Part shown: piece by piece, positions 32,768-40,991 of the stretch
How the letters are laid out: each line of letters opens with the position of its first letter
Position numbering within the stretch: position 1 is the first letter of the stretch
IMG/VR virus record: IMGVR_UViG_3300036768_001863
Coordinates: 1-64,000 of that record
Source of the DNA: a virus
Direction: 5' to 3' (one strand)
DNA length: 64,000 bases
Notes under the pieces: model-generated
The model's input: the letters and a program-made list of their open reading frames with translations, nothing else
Databases searched by the model: none
Told to the model about the DNA's origin: nothing
Program-made: the position numbers and the translations under genes

Positions 32768-35700
32768 CTAGCGCCCTCCTGGTCGATACCCTGGGCTGCC
32801 ACCCCAGAAGGCAGCCAGGTCGCCGCGGTAGCCCCCGTCGCTGAAGTAGATGTTCAGGCTGCCCTCGATCCGGGACGGCCGCTGCCAGACGTCGGCCTGC
32901 TGCTGCCGCTGGTCCTGCTGCCGCATCTCCGCCTGGACGCCGTGGAAAGCCTGGCTGTAGAGCGACAGCAGGTCGCTTTCCGAGCTGTGCTTGCGCCGGC
33001 TGCCGAACTGGAGGAACCTTGTCTTTTCCTGCAACTGGATGGCGCGCTCGAAATCCTGCCATGCGGCCTGGCCTGCCGGGGTCAGGACGTTGTCCTTCAT
33101 CTCGAAGCCGTATTTCCGCTGGAAATTCTCCAGTGCTTCCTGCCGTTTCTTTTCGTCCGTGATCTTCAAGACGTCGAAGTAGGCTTTGGCCATTTCATCG
33201 ACGGCTTCGGTCCCTTGCTTTTTGCTCGCCCCCTCTGCCCGCTTGCGCAGGCTGCGGTGCGTTTCCACCAGGGCGCGGCCCAGTTCCTTGCCGCGCGGGA
33301 CGTGCATCATGGCCGCGACGTCCTCGGCGTGCTTGCTCAGGACCCTATCATCTCCTGGCGGGTGGAAGCCGTATTCTTGCAGGATGCCTCGCACGATGGC
33401 CTTGGGGTCTTCGTCCTCGCGTCGGGCAGCCTCCTGCTGCATGCGTTCCAGGCGCTTGCGGATGGACTCTATCCCGGGCAGGTCTTCGCGCCGCAGACCT
33501 TGTTCCTTGAGGATCTGGTCCAGTTCCTTGGCCGCCCGGTCGCGCTCGTTGAGCACGTCGCGGACCTCTCCCAGGCCGCTCTCGGTGATGAAGCCCTTGC
33601 GCTGGATGTACTTGTCCGGGGACACGCCGAACCGTTGCGCATCCTGGGCAATGGACTGCTTGGCCTTCTGCTGCGCTTCCCTGGCCTCGTCGATCTTCCT
33701 CCGGACGTCGGCCAGCTTCTGGTCGATGCTGGCCCGTCGCTTGTTCTTCTCCTCGTCGTTGATGTCGCTCCCCAGCTGGGCCCGGCCGCGCTCCAGCAGC
33801 GCGGCCTGGGAGCGCAGGGCAGCCTCGGACTGCACCGCCTTGTTGTAATCCGACCTCGCCTGGTCCAGGCGCTTCTTCTCCTCCGGCGTGATGACCAGGT
33901 TCTTGTCCTGGCCCGTGGCGGACTTCTCCAGCGCCTCCAGGCTCACTCCGGTCGTTTCGGCCATGCGCTGGAGCCGGGCCGTGCTGGCCTGGTAACGGGA
34001 GATGGCGTCTTCCTGGTCCGGCGACAGCTGCCGCAGGACGCCGACGCCTCGTGCCAGTCTCTCCACCTGGTACTGTTCCTCGTCCGTCATGACCTGGTTG
34101 CGGTCAATGCGCAGGAAGTCCATTGCCCTGGCCAGGCTGGACATGATCTCTTTCTGCTTGTCCGCAATCTGCTTCTTTTCCTCCGTGCTCAGCCTGTTCT
34201 CCTGGAGCTTGCTCAGGATGCCAAGCTCATGGGCAGCGTACTCCTTGCTGGCCAGGCCCTGCTGGACGGCCCATACCCGATTCTTGTCCTCGCTGGACAG
34301 CTTGGACGGGTCTCCCTTCAGGCCGAGAATCGCCATCGCCTTGGCCGTGTCGGGTCCGACGCCGGAGATGGCCGCGATGATGTTTTCCATCTCCTTCTTG
34401 CTCAGCTCGCGCTTGTGGCTCAGGTTGAGCAGGTACTTGGCCTCCTCCCTGTCGCCCATCCGTTCGCGCCGTTGCTGCACGCGCCGCTGCAAGTCCTCGC
34501 TCATTCGGTCCAGCGGCAACCGCATCTGCCAGCGCGCGTAGTTCAGGCTGGCCATGCCATACTTTACCGCCAGGTAGCGCGCCTGCTCGTCCTCGCTCAG
34601 GTCCGCCTTGTCCGGGTCGATACGTGCCAGGTAGCGGATGCGCTGGTCCTGGACGAGGCCGAGCTGCACCGTCTTGATGCGCATTTCCTGTTCTTCCCGG
34701 TTCGGGTCTTTGTTCAGCATCTCCTCGGTCAGGCCGAGCAGCTGCATGGCCTCATTCCGGTCCGCGACGCCCTCGCGCATGCGCTTGAGTACATTTTGCT
34801 TCTCGTCCGGGCTCAGCCGGTCCCAGCGCTCACGGCCGTAGATGCCGATGGCTTCATCCAGTGTGCCGACGCCGAAGCGCAGGCCCGTGACCAGGGCCTC
34901 CTGGAACTCGGACAGGTTGCGTGCCTCTGGGTCGATGCCCAGGGCGCGACGGGCGTTTTCTTCCCGACCTAGTTCCATCGCCCGTTCGCGCACGCGGGCC
35001 AGCTGGTCTGGCGACAGGTCCTGGTTCTTGAGCTGTTGCAGCTGCTGGATCTTGTCCTTATCAACGGGTTTGCCTTCGCGCTGGGCCCTGGCAGTGATGT
35101 CCTGGATCTCCTCGTCGATGACGGCGCTGCGCGCCTCGTGCTCGTCTCCCAGGCGGAACTGCCGCCCCGGCTTGCCGTACTGCTCGCGCAGGGCCTGGCC
35201 AATGGCCAGGTGGCGCTGCTGGATGGCAGCGACTTCCGAGCGCACGCGCGCGATGGTCTGGCGTCCTTCTGGCGTGGTTGGACTGATGTTGTAGTTCTGG
35301 GCCAGGAGGCGGGCCATGTCGTTGGACGTGTGGAGCATCGCCAGCTCCCGCAGGCGTTGCAGGTCGCGCCGCAGGATGTCGCTGTACTCGATGGCCCGGC
35401 CGCCGAGCCGCTGCACTATCTGCGGCGTCTGTACGAGGCGCGAGGCCATGTTTTCCATGTCTTGCACGAAGCGGTCTGTCCGCTCCCGGAAGGCAGCGCC
35501 TTCCTCCGAGGACCAGAACTTGGCAAACCTTTCCTGCTGATCCATCTCGCGCTTCTTCAGGATCATGCGGTCGATCATGGTCTGGTGGACATCTTCTATG
35601 CTCTTTCCCCGCATGCTCGGGTTGGCTTCCACGAAGCGCTGGACCTCGTCCTCGGTTGGCAGCCGGAATTCCGGCATGGCCTTGAACTGCTTGCGGTCTT

Positions 35701-38700
35701 CTTCCGTGACGGTGTGCATACGATCCATGCGCTCGGCGAACAAGGCGCCGATGGCCTGGGACACGACGTGGGGCGTGCGCAGCCTGTCGTACAGCGGTTG
35801 GACTTCATTCTGGTGCCGTTCGTACTCTTCCTTGGTGTAGGAAGTGCCGTCGGTGTCCTTCCACTTCTCACGGTCGGGCCTGCCGGCCTCTACCCAGCGC
35901 CGGTGCTTTTCCGCCAGTGGAACCAGGCCGCTCCGCTTGGCGTCGCCGGCGAGTTGCTTCTTGACGATTTCCCAGTTCATCCGGTCGGCTGCCTGCTCGA
36001 TCTCGTCGGTCCGGACGCCCAGGCGGGCGGCGCGAAGGGTAGCGCTCAGGATCTCGCTGGCCTCACGCTCGGTAAGCATGTTCTGGTTCTGTTCGACCAG
36101 GGCCTTCACGTCTTCCTGGCTGGGGCGCAGCGGCACGAGGCGCCGCTGCATGAGGATGAAGGACCGGACCTCGTCGTCGCTCAGGAACTCGGCCTTCGCG
36201 CTCATCGCTTTGACCTGGTCCGGGTCGATTTCGCCGGCCTCGGCCTGCATGGCCCGCAGCGCCTCCGCTTTGACCTGGGACTCGGGCGCGTTGGCCCCTA
36301 GCATCTGCCGCGCCTTGGCCGTCTCGAAATTGAACATTTTACTGAGCCGGTCGTCCAGCTTGAGTTCATCGAGCCTCTTCTGCGCTTCCTTCAGCTTGTC
36401 CTTGTCCGCTTTATCGCCGAGCGACTTCAGGATGGCGACCTGTTGCTCCGCCTCGATGTACTGGGAGATGCGCTCGATGTCCTTTTGCTTGCGCGTCAGG
36501 AGGACAGCGGACGCCTCCGCCACGCCGATAGGCTTGCCCTGGAAATGCTCCCTGACGTAACGGATGTCACGGGGATCGACCTCCTGGCCGAAACCGCCGC
36601 GCAGGCCGACAATGTCGTTCTGCATGGTGATAAGGTTGCGCGCCTCGCCCTGGAAGCGCTCGATGTCTTCCTGGGACATTCCTTCGGCCGTGAACAGGCC
36701 GAAGGGCTCTCCTGCCTTCACCAGCTCGACGGCCTGGGCATGGAGTTCGCGTTGGGCGACGCGGATACGGTCCAGCAGGCTGGCGCGTATCTCCGGGTCT
36801 GACTCGCGCTGGACCTGATCCTGCATGTCTTCCAGTTCCCGGCGCTTCTCCTGGATCTGGCGGAAGCGCGGCATGAGCGCCCGGTTGATGTCCTGCTTGC
36901 GGATGCCGCCCAGGGCCTGGGCAATGACCGCTTGCAGGCCGTTCGGGTCGTCGGGTCGGACGTTTTGCAGGGCTTCCACGGCACGGGACAGGATGGTGCC
37001 CCTGCCCAGCGGCGCCAGCGCCTTCTGGTTTTCGGCATGGAAGCGCGCTTGCATCTGCTGCCGGTCGGCCTCGTCCAGCGTCAGCCGGTTGTGCAGGCGG
37101 TGTACGTTCTGCACATTGCCGTGGCCGCGAAAGACGCTGGAACGCAGGGCCACGTTGGCGCTGCCGATGAAGCGGTCCGCGGTCTGGCGCAGGAATTGCC
37201 GCTGCTGGCCCTCGTCCATGTCGCCGAACACGTCTTCGTGGCCGGCTGCCCGCAGCTCCTCCCGCAGGATGTTCGCAATGGCGTCGTTGCGCATCTGCGT
37301 GTCAGAGAACTCCTCGGTGCTGAGGTCGAAGATGCGCCGGTTGGCCCGCTGGTACACGTCATCGGCTGCCCGGTTGGCCCGTTGTCTTGCTTCTTCGGCA
37401 GGGAGCCCTTGCCGCTCCAGCTGCTCCCGCAAGCGGCCCTGCAAGGTGCCGCGCAGGGACATGCCGATGAAGTCGCGCACCTCGTCTCCCTGCAACCGTC
37501 GGACGAGCGCGTCCAGGCCGAGGTTGGAGATCTGCTCCCGGTTGGTTTCGCGCTGTTGCAGCATGCTGGCAATGTCGCTGCTGCTGATGTTCGCTGGCCG
37601 CCCCTGGCGGTCCTGGGCTGACTGCATCAGGCGGTAGAACTCGCTGTCGCTGATGTTGACGCTGCGCAGTTGACCTGTCTCGTCCCGGAAAGTGCTGGCG
37701 CCGGTGCGGACGGCCTGGACGTAGCGGGCCGCGGCGGAGTCCTCCTGGAAGCCGCCGACCTGTTCCGCCAGGCGCACGGCTGCGGCCATGCGGTTTGCCA
37801 GGTTCGAGGCGGCCGCCTGCACGCGCAGGTTCGCGTCCATCTGCTGCATCTGGTCCGCGTTGAACACGCCCCAGGCAACGTGGGCGGCGTGTCCCTGGGC
37901 GCGGTAGGCGCCGCCGAAGCCGAGTGCTCCCTGGGTCGCCTGCACGCCGAAGATGGGCTCCAGCCCGAGTCCGGACGCCCGGGCCTGAGCGTGCTGCTGC
38001 AACATGAGGGCGTTGTCGAGCGGCACCCCTGTCTGCCTGGCCAGGTTGTACGTCTGCCGGGCCATCATACCCAGCCTTCCCGGGTCGATCTGCCCGAGGG
38101 AGCCTCCGGTCAGGGCCTCCAGCCCAGAGATCAGTTCCTGCATGGGGGCGTTGGGCCGCCCCATGTCGCCGAAGATGTCGCGCATGGCCGCCACGGCGGC
38201 CGTGTAGGAGCGCAGCGACCGCTTGACCCGGTCCGTATCGAAGGAGCGGATCCTGTCCGCTACCGTAGAGTCGAGCGCGAGCTTGTCGATGTCCTCGGGC
38301 GTCAGCCGGTCCAGCCCCTGACTGACGTTTACTTTTTGCGCCCGCGCGGCCCGCGCCAGGTCGTCGGGCTGGTGCCGCTCCATCTCGATGATGGCGCGCA
38401 TGGCCTGGGAGCGCGGGTCGTCCGGCCGCCATTCGCCCCAGCGCCGTTCCGTGGCGGCGGTGCCGAGCATGCCGCGCGCTTGCAGTTCCTGGATGAGCGC
38501 TCCGGCCTGGCCGGCGGATATGCCCAGCATCCGCGGCAGGTTCTCGTCCGAGTACAGGTCGGCGAAGATGTTCCGTGCCATGCGGCCTGCCGACTCGCTA
38601 GACATGCCCATGCGCCCCGTGACCGGGTCTATGCGGTAGCGCCCCGCTTCCATGATGCGCCGGGCCAGGATCACGGACGATCCCTTGATCCCGCCGAGCT

Positions 38701-39145
38701 GTTCGATGAACCCTGGCATGAACTCGGCAAGGAACGGTGTGACCGTGACGGCCATGTCGGCCAAAGAGTGGGCAGCGGCGCGCTGCTGGACGCCAAAGGG
38801 GGTGCCAGTGATAGCGGCCAGGCCGCGGAAGGAGCGGAAGAACTGTTCCCGGTCGGAGCGGGCTGCCTCGCGCACGGCTTCCTGGATCATACCCTGGAAG
38901 CGCTGGTACATGATGCGGTCGTACAGGTTCTGGTCGTGTCCGACCCCCATCGGTACCATGCCGACCTGGCCCATCATATGGCTCAGCATCGGCTGGAGGA
39001 ACATGCTGGCCAGCTGCCCGAGTCCGCCCTGGATGAAGGGTATACCTTGCAGCGACGAGGCATACGGGGCCGGCTGGCTCGGGTCCGCCAGCGGGATGTA
39101 TCCGGCGGACATCTGCGTGAGCATGGCCGTGGCTGACTGCTGCAT
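32768..39145 (-). CDS. Tape measure protein, 2125 aa
   Basis: ATG 39145; its AGGAG site lies in the end of the chaperone frame. It is the longest gene of the window, almost wholly helical (Gln, Arg, Glu, Ala, Leu-rich), with long coiled-coil stretches and few Cys. It lies between the chaperone pair and baseplate genes, as tape measures do. It sets tail length during tube assembly and is ejected into the host. If helical over its full length at 0.15 nm per residue, it would define a tail of about 320 nm, which is very long. There is no obvious lysozyme or peptidase domain. Early hydrophobic segments (about 20-70) may help membrane passage. Confidence 0.8.
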   Translation of the reverse strand: MQQSATAMLTQMSAGYIPLADPSQPAPYASSLQGIPFIQGGLGQLASMFLQPMLSHMMGQVGMVPMGVGHDQNLYDRIMYQRFQGMIQEAVREAARSDREQFFRSFRGLAAITGTPFGVQQRAAAHSLADMAVTVTPFLAEFMPGFIEQLGGIKGSSVILARRIMEAGRYRIDPVTGRMGMSSESAGRMARNIFADLYSDENLPRMLGISAGQAGALIQELQARGMLGTAATERRWGEWRPDDPRSQAMRAIIEMERHQPDDLARAARAQKVNVSQGLDRLTPEDIDKLALDSTVADRIRSFDTDRVKRSLRSYTAAVAAMRDIFGDMGRPNAPMQELISGLEALTGGSLGQIDPGRLGMMARQTYNLARQTGVPLDNALMLQQHAQARASGLGLEPIFGVQATQGALGFGGAYRAQGHAAHVAWGVFNADQMQQMDANLRVQAAASNLANRMAAAVRLAEQVGGFQEDSAAARYVQAVRTGASTFRDETGQLRSVNISDSEFYRLMQSAQDRQGRPANISSSDIASMLQQRETNREQISNLGLDALVRRLQGDEVRDFIGMSLRGTLQGRLREQLERQGLPAEEARQRANRAADDVYQRANRRIFDLSTEEFSDTQMRNDAIANILREELRAAGHEDVFGDMDEGQQRQFLRQTADRFIGSANVALRSSVFRGHGNVQNVHRLHNRLTLDEADRQQMQARFHAENQKALAPLGRGTILSRAVEALQNVRPDDPNGLQAVIAQALGGIRKQDINRALMPRFRQIQEKRRELEDMQDQVQRESDPEIRASLLDRIRVAQRELHAQAVELVKAGEPFGLFTAEGMSQEDIERFQGEARNLITMQNDIVGLRGGFGQEVDPRDIRYVREHFQGKPIGVAEASAVLLTRKQKDIERISQYIEAEQQVAILKSLGDKADKDKLKEAQKRLDELKLDDRLSKMFNFETAKARQMLGANAPESQVKAEALRAMQAEAGEIDPDQVKAMSAKAEFLSDDEVRSFILMQRRLVPLRPSQEDVKALVEQNQNMLTEREASEILSATLRAARLGVRTDEIEQAADRMNWEIVKKQLAGDAKRSGLVPLAEKHRRWVEAGRPDREKWKDTDGTSYTKEEYERHQNEVQPLYDRLRTPHVVSQAIGALFAERMDRMHTVTEEDRKQFKAMPEFRLPTEDEVQRFVEANPSMRGKSIEDVHQTMIDRMILKKREMDQQERFAKFWSSEEGAAFRERTDRFVQDMENMASRLVQTPQIVQRLGGRAIEYSDILRRDLQRLRELAMLHTSNDMARLLAQNYNISPTTPEGRQTIARVRSEVAAIQQRHLAIGQALREQYGKPGRQFRLGDEHEARSAVIDEEIQDITARAQREGKPVDKDKIQQLQQLKNQDLSPDQLARVRERAMELGREENARRALGIDPEARNLSEFQEALVTGLRFGVGTLDEAIGIYGRERWDRLSPDEKQNVLKRMREGVADRNEAMQLLGLTEEMLNKDPNREEQEMRIKTVQLGLVQDQRIRYLARIDPDKADLSEDEQARYLAVKYGMASLNYARWQMRLPLDRMSEDLQRRVQQRRERMGDREEAKYLLNLSHKRELSKKEMENIIAAISGVGPDTAKAMAILGLKGDPSKLSSEDKNRVWAVQQGLASKEYAAHELGILSKLQENRLSTEEKKQIADKQKEIMSSLARAMDFLRIDRNQVMTDEEQYQVERLARGVGVLRQLSPDQEDAISRYQASTARLQRMAETTGVSLEALEKSATGQDKNLVITPEEKKRLDQARSDYNKAVQSEAALRSQAALLERGRAQLGSDINDEEKNKRRASIDQKLADVRRKIDEAREAQQKAKQSIAQDAQRFGVSPDKYIQRKGFITESGLGEVRDVLNERDRAAKELDQILKEQGLRREDLPGIESIRKRLERMQQEAARREDEDPKAIVRGILQEYGFHPPGDDRVLSKHAEDVAAMMHVPRGKELGRALVETHRSLRKRAEGASKKQGTEAVDEMAKAYFDVLKITDEKKRQEALENFQRKYGFEMKDNVLTPAGQAAWQDFERAIQLQEKTRFLQFGSRRKHSSESDLLSLYSQAFHGVQAEMRQQDQRQQQADVWQRPSRIEGSLNIYFSDGGYRGDLAAFWGGSPGYRPGGR

Positions 39146-39147
39146 CC

Positions 39148-39702
39148 CTATCTCCTGGCTGCCTTTGCCGCCTGCTCTAGTGCCTCGGCCCTGCGGCGGT
39201 CACGCTCTGCGATGGCTTTTTCGATCCGGTTGCTACTTTCCTTATCCCTGTTCCGTTCAGAACGCTTGCGCTCCGTCTCGCGTTTGAACTCTTCAGCCAT
39301 CTTGTCGAGGCGGGCACGGACCTCCGGGTCGCTCGGGTCGCCAAAGACCGACTTGTACAGCTCAGTGAGTCTGTCTATTTCGGACTGGACGGTGTTGTCC
39401 CCTTTCTTCTGCGCGGCCCACGGCTGGAGAAGGTGAATGATGTCGCGGAGGATCGCCTGCGCGCGCTTTTGCGCCTCGGCAAAGTCCTCGTCCCGGATGC
39501 CGCTGTTGCCGACCAGGGCCAGCTGGTAGTGCAGGGCCTGCATCAGTCCTTGGACCTCGTCGTCGTCAGCCAAGGCGCGGATGAGCAGGTTGGCCCGGCG
39601 CCACCAACGTACGTCGCGGACGTCAGCCTGGCGGAAGTCGATGATCCCGCGCGCCGCCGCCCGGATCGTCAGGACTGCACCCTGGTCGGTCGCCAAAAAT
39701 CC
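39148..39702 (-). CDS. Tail assembly chaperone, -1 frameshift extension (gpGT-like), 184 codons
   Basis: This frame has no plausible start codon with ribosome binding site of its own. It runs from the overlap with the 437-aa gene to a stop 2 bases before the tape measure. It is in the -1 frame relative to the upstream gene. The run GGATTTTTGG (39693-39702, minus strand) is a candidate slip point: Phe-TTT can re-pair one base back. The product is helical and highly charged (LDKMAEEFKRETERKR). Slippage would yield a fusion of about 611 aa besides the 437-aa form, as in lambda G/GT and P2 E/E'. Confidence 0.55.
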   Translation of the reverse strand, partial: GFLATDQGAVLTIRAAARGIIDFRQADVRDVRWWRRANLLIRALADDDEVQGLMQALHYQLALVGNSGIRDEDFAEAQKRAQAILRDIIHLLQPWAAQKKGDNTVQSEIDRLTELYKSVFGDPSDPEVRARLDKMAEEFKRETERKRSERNRDKESSNRIEKAIAERDRRRAEALEQAAKAARR

Positions 39703-40982
39703 GAGTGGTACGCCATTGCCTCCATCTTGGCCACCAGCCGGTTGAACTGGTGGCACGTGTTGTTGACCACGCGGAAGACCGCCTCGGTCTTGAGCACCTC
39801 GCGGATGATGTACTCCTCGATGCGGGGCAGCGGCGTGGCATCCTGCTGCAACAGGTAGCTGCCGTCGTCGTCCTTCCACCAGAAGCCGGTTCCGGACTCG
39901 TTGGTGCTCTTGGACAGAGCGTCGGGCAGGTCGTGGAAGAAGCCTCCCTGGTCCGGCAGGCCGTTGCTGCGGAGCTGCTGGAGCTGGAGGAACAGCCGGT
40001 AGCGGTTAATCTTTTCCCAGAAGTCTACCTCGGTAGGCAGCTTGCCCAGGGCTCGGTCGCTGAACGCCTGCTTGTAGACCGTGTCAATCTCCCTGGGCGT
40101 CAGGGTGCGGAAGACGACGGTGACGGCGCCGCCAAACAGTTCGTACTCTTTCGACCAGCAGCGGGCCCCCAGCAGGGCGTGCAGGAACGACATCTTGTCG
40201 GCGTAGGGAGGCTCGGGGACGTCCGGCTGGCTCAAGTCCCACAGGCAGTGAGGGCAAAAGGAAGGCTGGACTTCGGCCCCCGTTTCCGTCCTGTACTTCT
40301 CCTTCTCCTTTTCCTTTTCTGCTTTGGCGGCAGGCGCCGCGCTGGGGGCTTGCCTTGGCCCTTCGGTCGGAGCGTCCTGGGTAGGGGTAGCAGCAGGTGG
40401 TTGCCGTTGCGGCCGGTCGTCCTCGATCTCCAGGACGGCCGCCTGTTCCGGCTGCCTTGACGCTGCTGCCTTCGGGACCGCGATAAGGGCCTGGTGCATC
40501 ATCGGAGCGGCGCCCTTGTCGTTCTTCTCCTGGCTGATCGCCTGCTGGAACTTGGCCAGGCTGTGCATGGCTGACAGGATGCTGGCGCGTTCCTCCGGGT
40601 TCAGTTCGTGCAGTTCCTTGGTCACGGGTGGCTGGAAGGCCGTCACCTTTGCTTCCGCTGGCAAGATGACTGCTTCTCCGGCCTCTGCTTTCTTTTCCTT
40701 GGCTGCCTGGACCAGCAGGCCGGTCACTCCGGATGGCGGGATCGGCATGTCCTCGGTCCAGCCGACAGCTTCCAGCGCCGCTCGCTCTTGCTCGGTCAGG
40801 TTGGACGGCACCACGCCGGCCGCCTTGCCGGCTGGAGTGGCAGACCGTCCTCCTGCCGTGGCCGTGGCAGGAGGAGGTGTAGGTGCGGACGCGGGTGGCG
40901 GCACCGGTGCCAGCCCCTGACCGGTGGCCCGCGCTAGCAGGTCGTCCCGTGCTTTTCTGGCCAGGTCAATGTCTCTCGGCAT
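39669..40982 (-). CDS. Tail assembly chaperone (gpG-like), 437 aa
   Basis: ATG 40982 after AAGGGAC. The N-terminal about 240 residues are Pro/Ala/Glu-rich and probably disordered. A short Cys segment (FCPHCLWDLS) precedes the C-terminal domain. This domain holds MSFLHALLGARCWSKEYELF and TVVFRTLTPREIDTVYKQAF, the sequence style of tail chaperones in other large phages. Placement directly upstream of the tape measure and the overlapping -1 frame support the identification. It coats the tape measure during tail assembly and is lost from the finished tail. Confidence 0.7.
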   Translation of the reverse strand: MPRDIDLARKARDDLLARATGQGLAPVPPPASAPTPPPATATAGGRSATPAGKAAGVVPSNLTEQERAALEAVGWTEDMPIPPSGVTGLLVQAAKEKKAEAGEAVILPAEAKVTAFQPPVTKELHELNPEERASILSAMHSLAKFQQAISQEKNDKGAAPMMHQALIAVPKAAASRQPEQAAVLEIEDDRPQRQPPAATPTQDAPTEGPRQAPSAAPAAKAEKEKEKEKYRTETGAEVQPSFCPHCLWDLSQPDVPEPPYADKMSFLHALLGARCWSKEYELFGGAVTVVFRTLTPREIDTVYKQAFSDRALGKLPTEVDFWEKINRYRLFLQLQQLRSNGLPDQGGFFHDLPDALSKSTNESGTGFWWKDDDGSYLLQQDATPLPRIEEYIIREVLKTEAVFRVVNNTCHQFNRLVAKMEAMAYHSDFWRPTRVQS

Positions 40983-40991
40983 GACTGTCCC

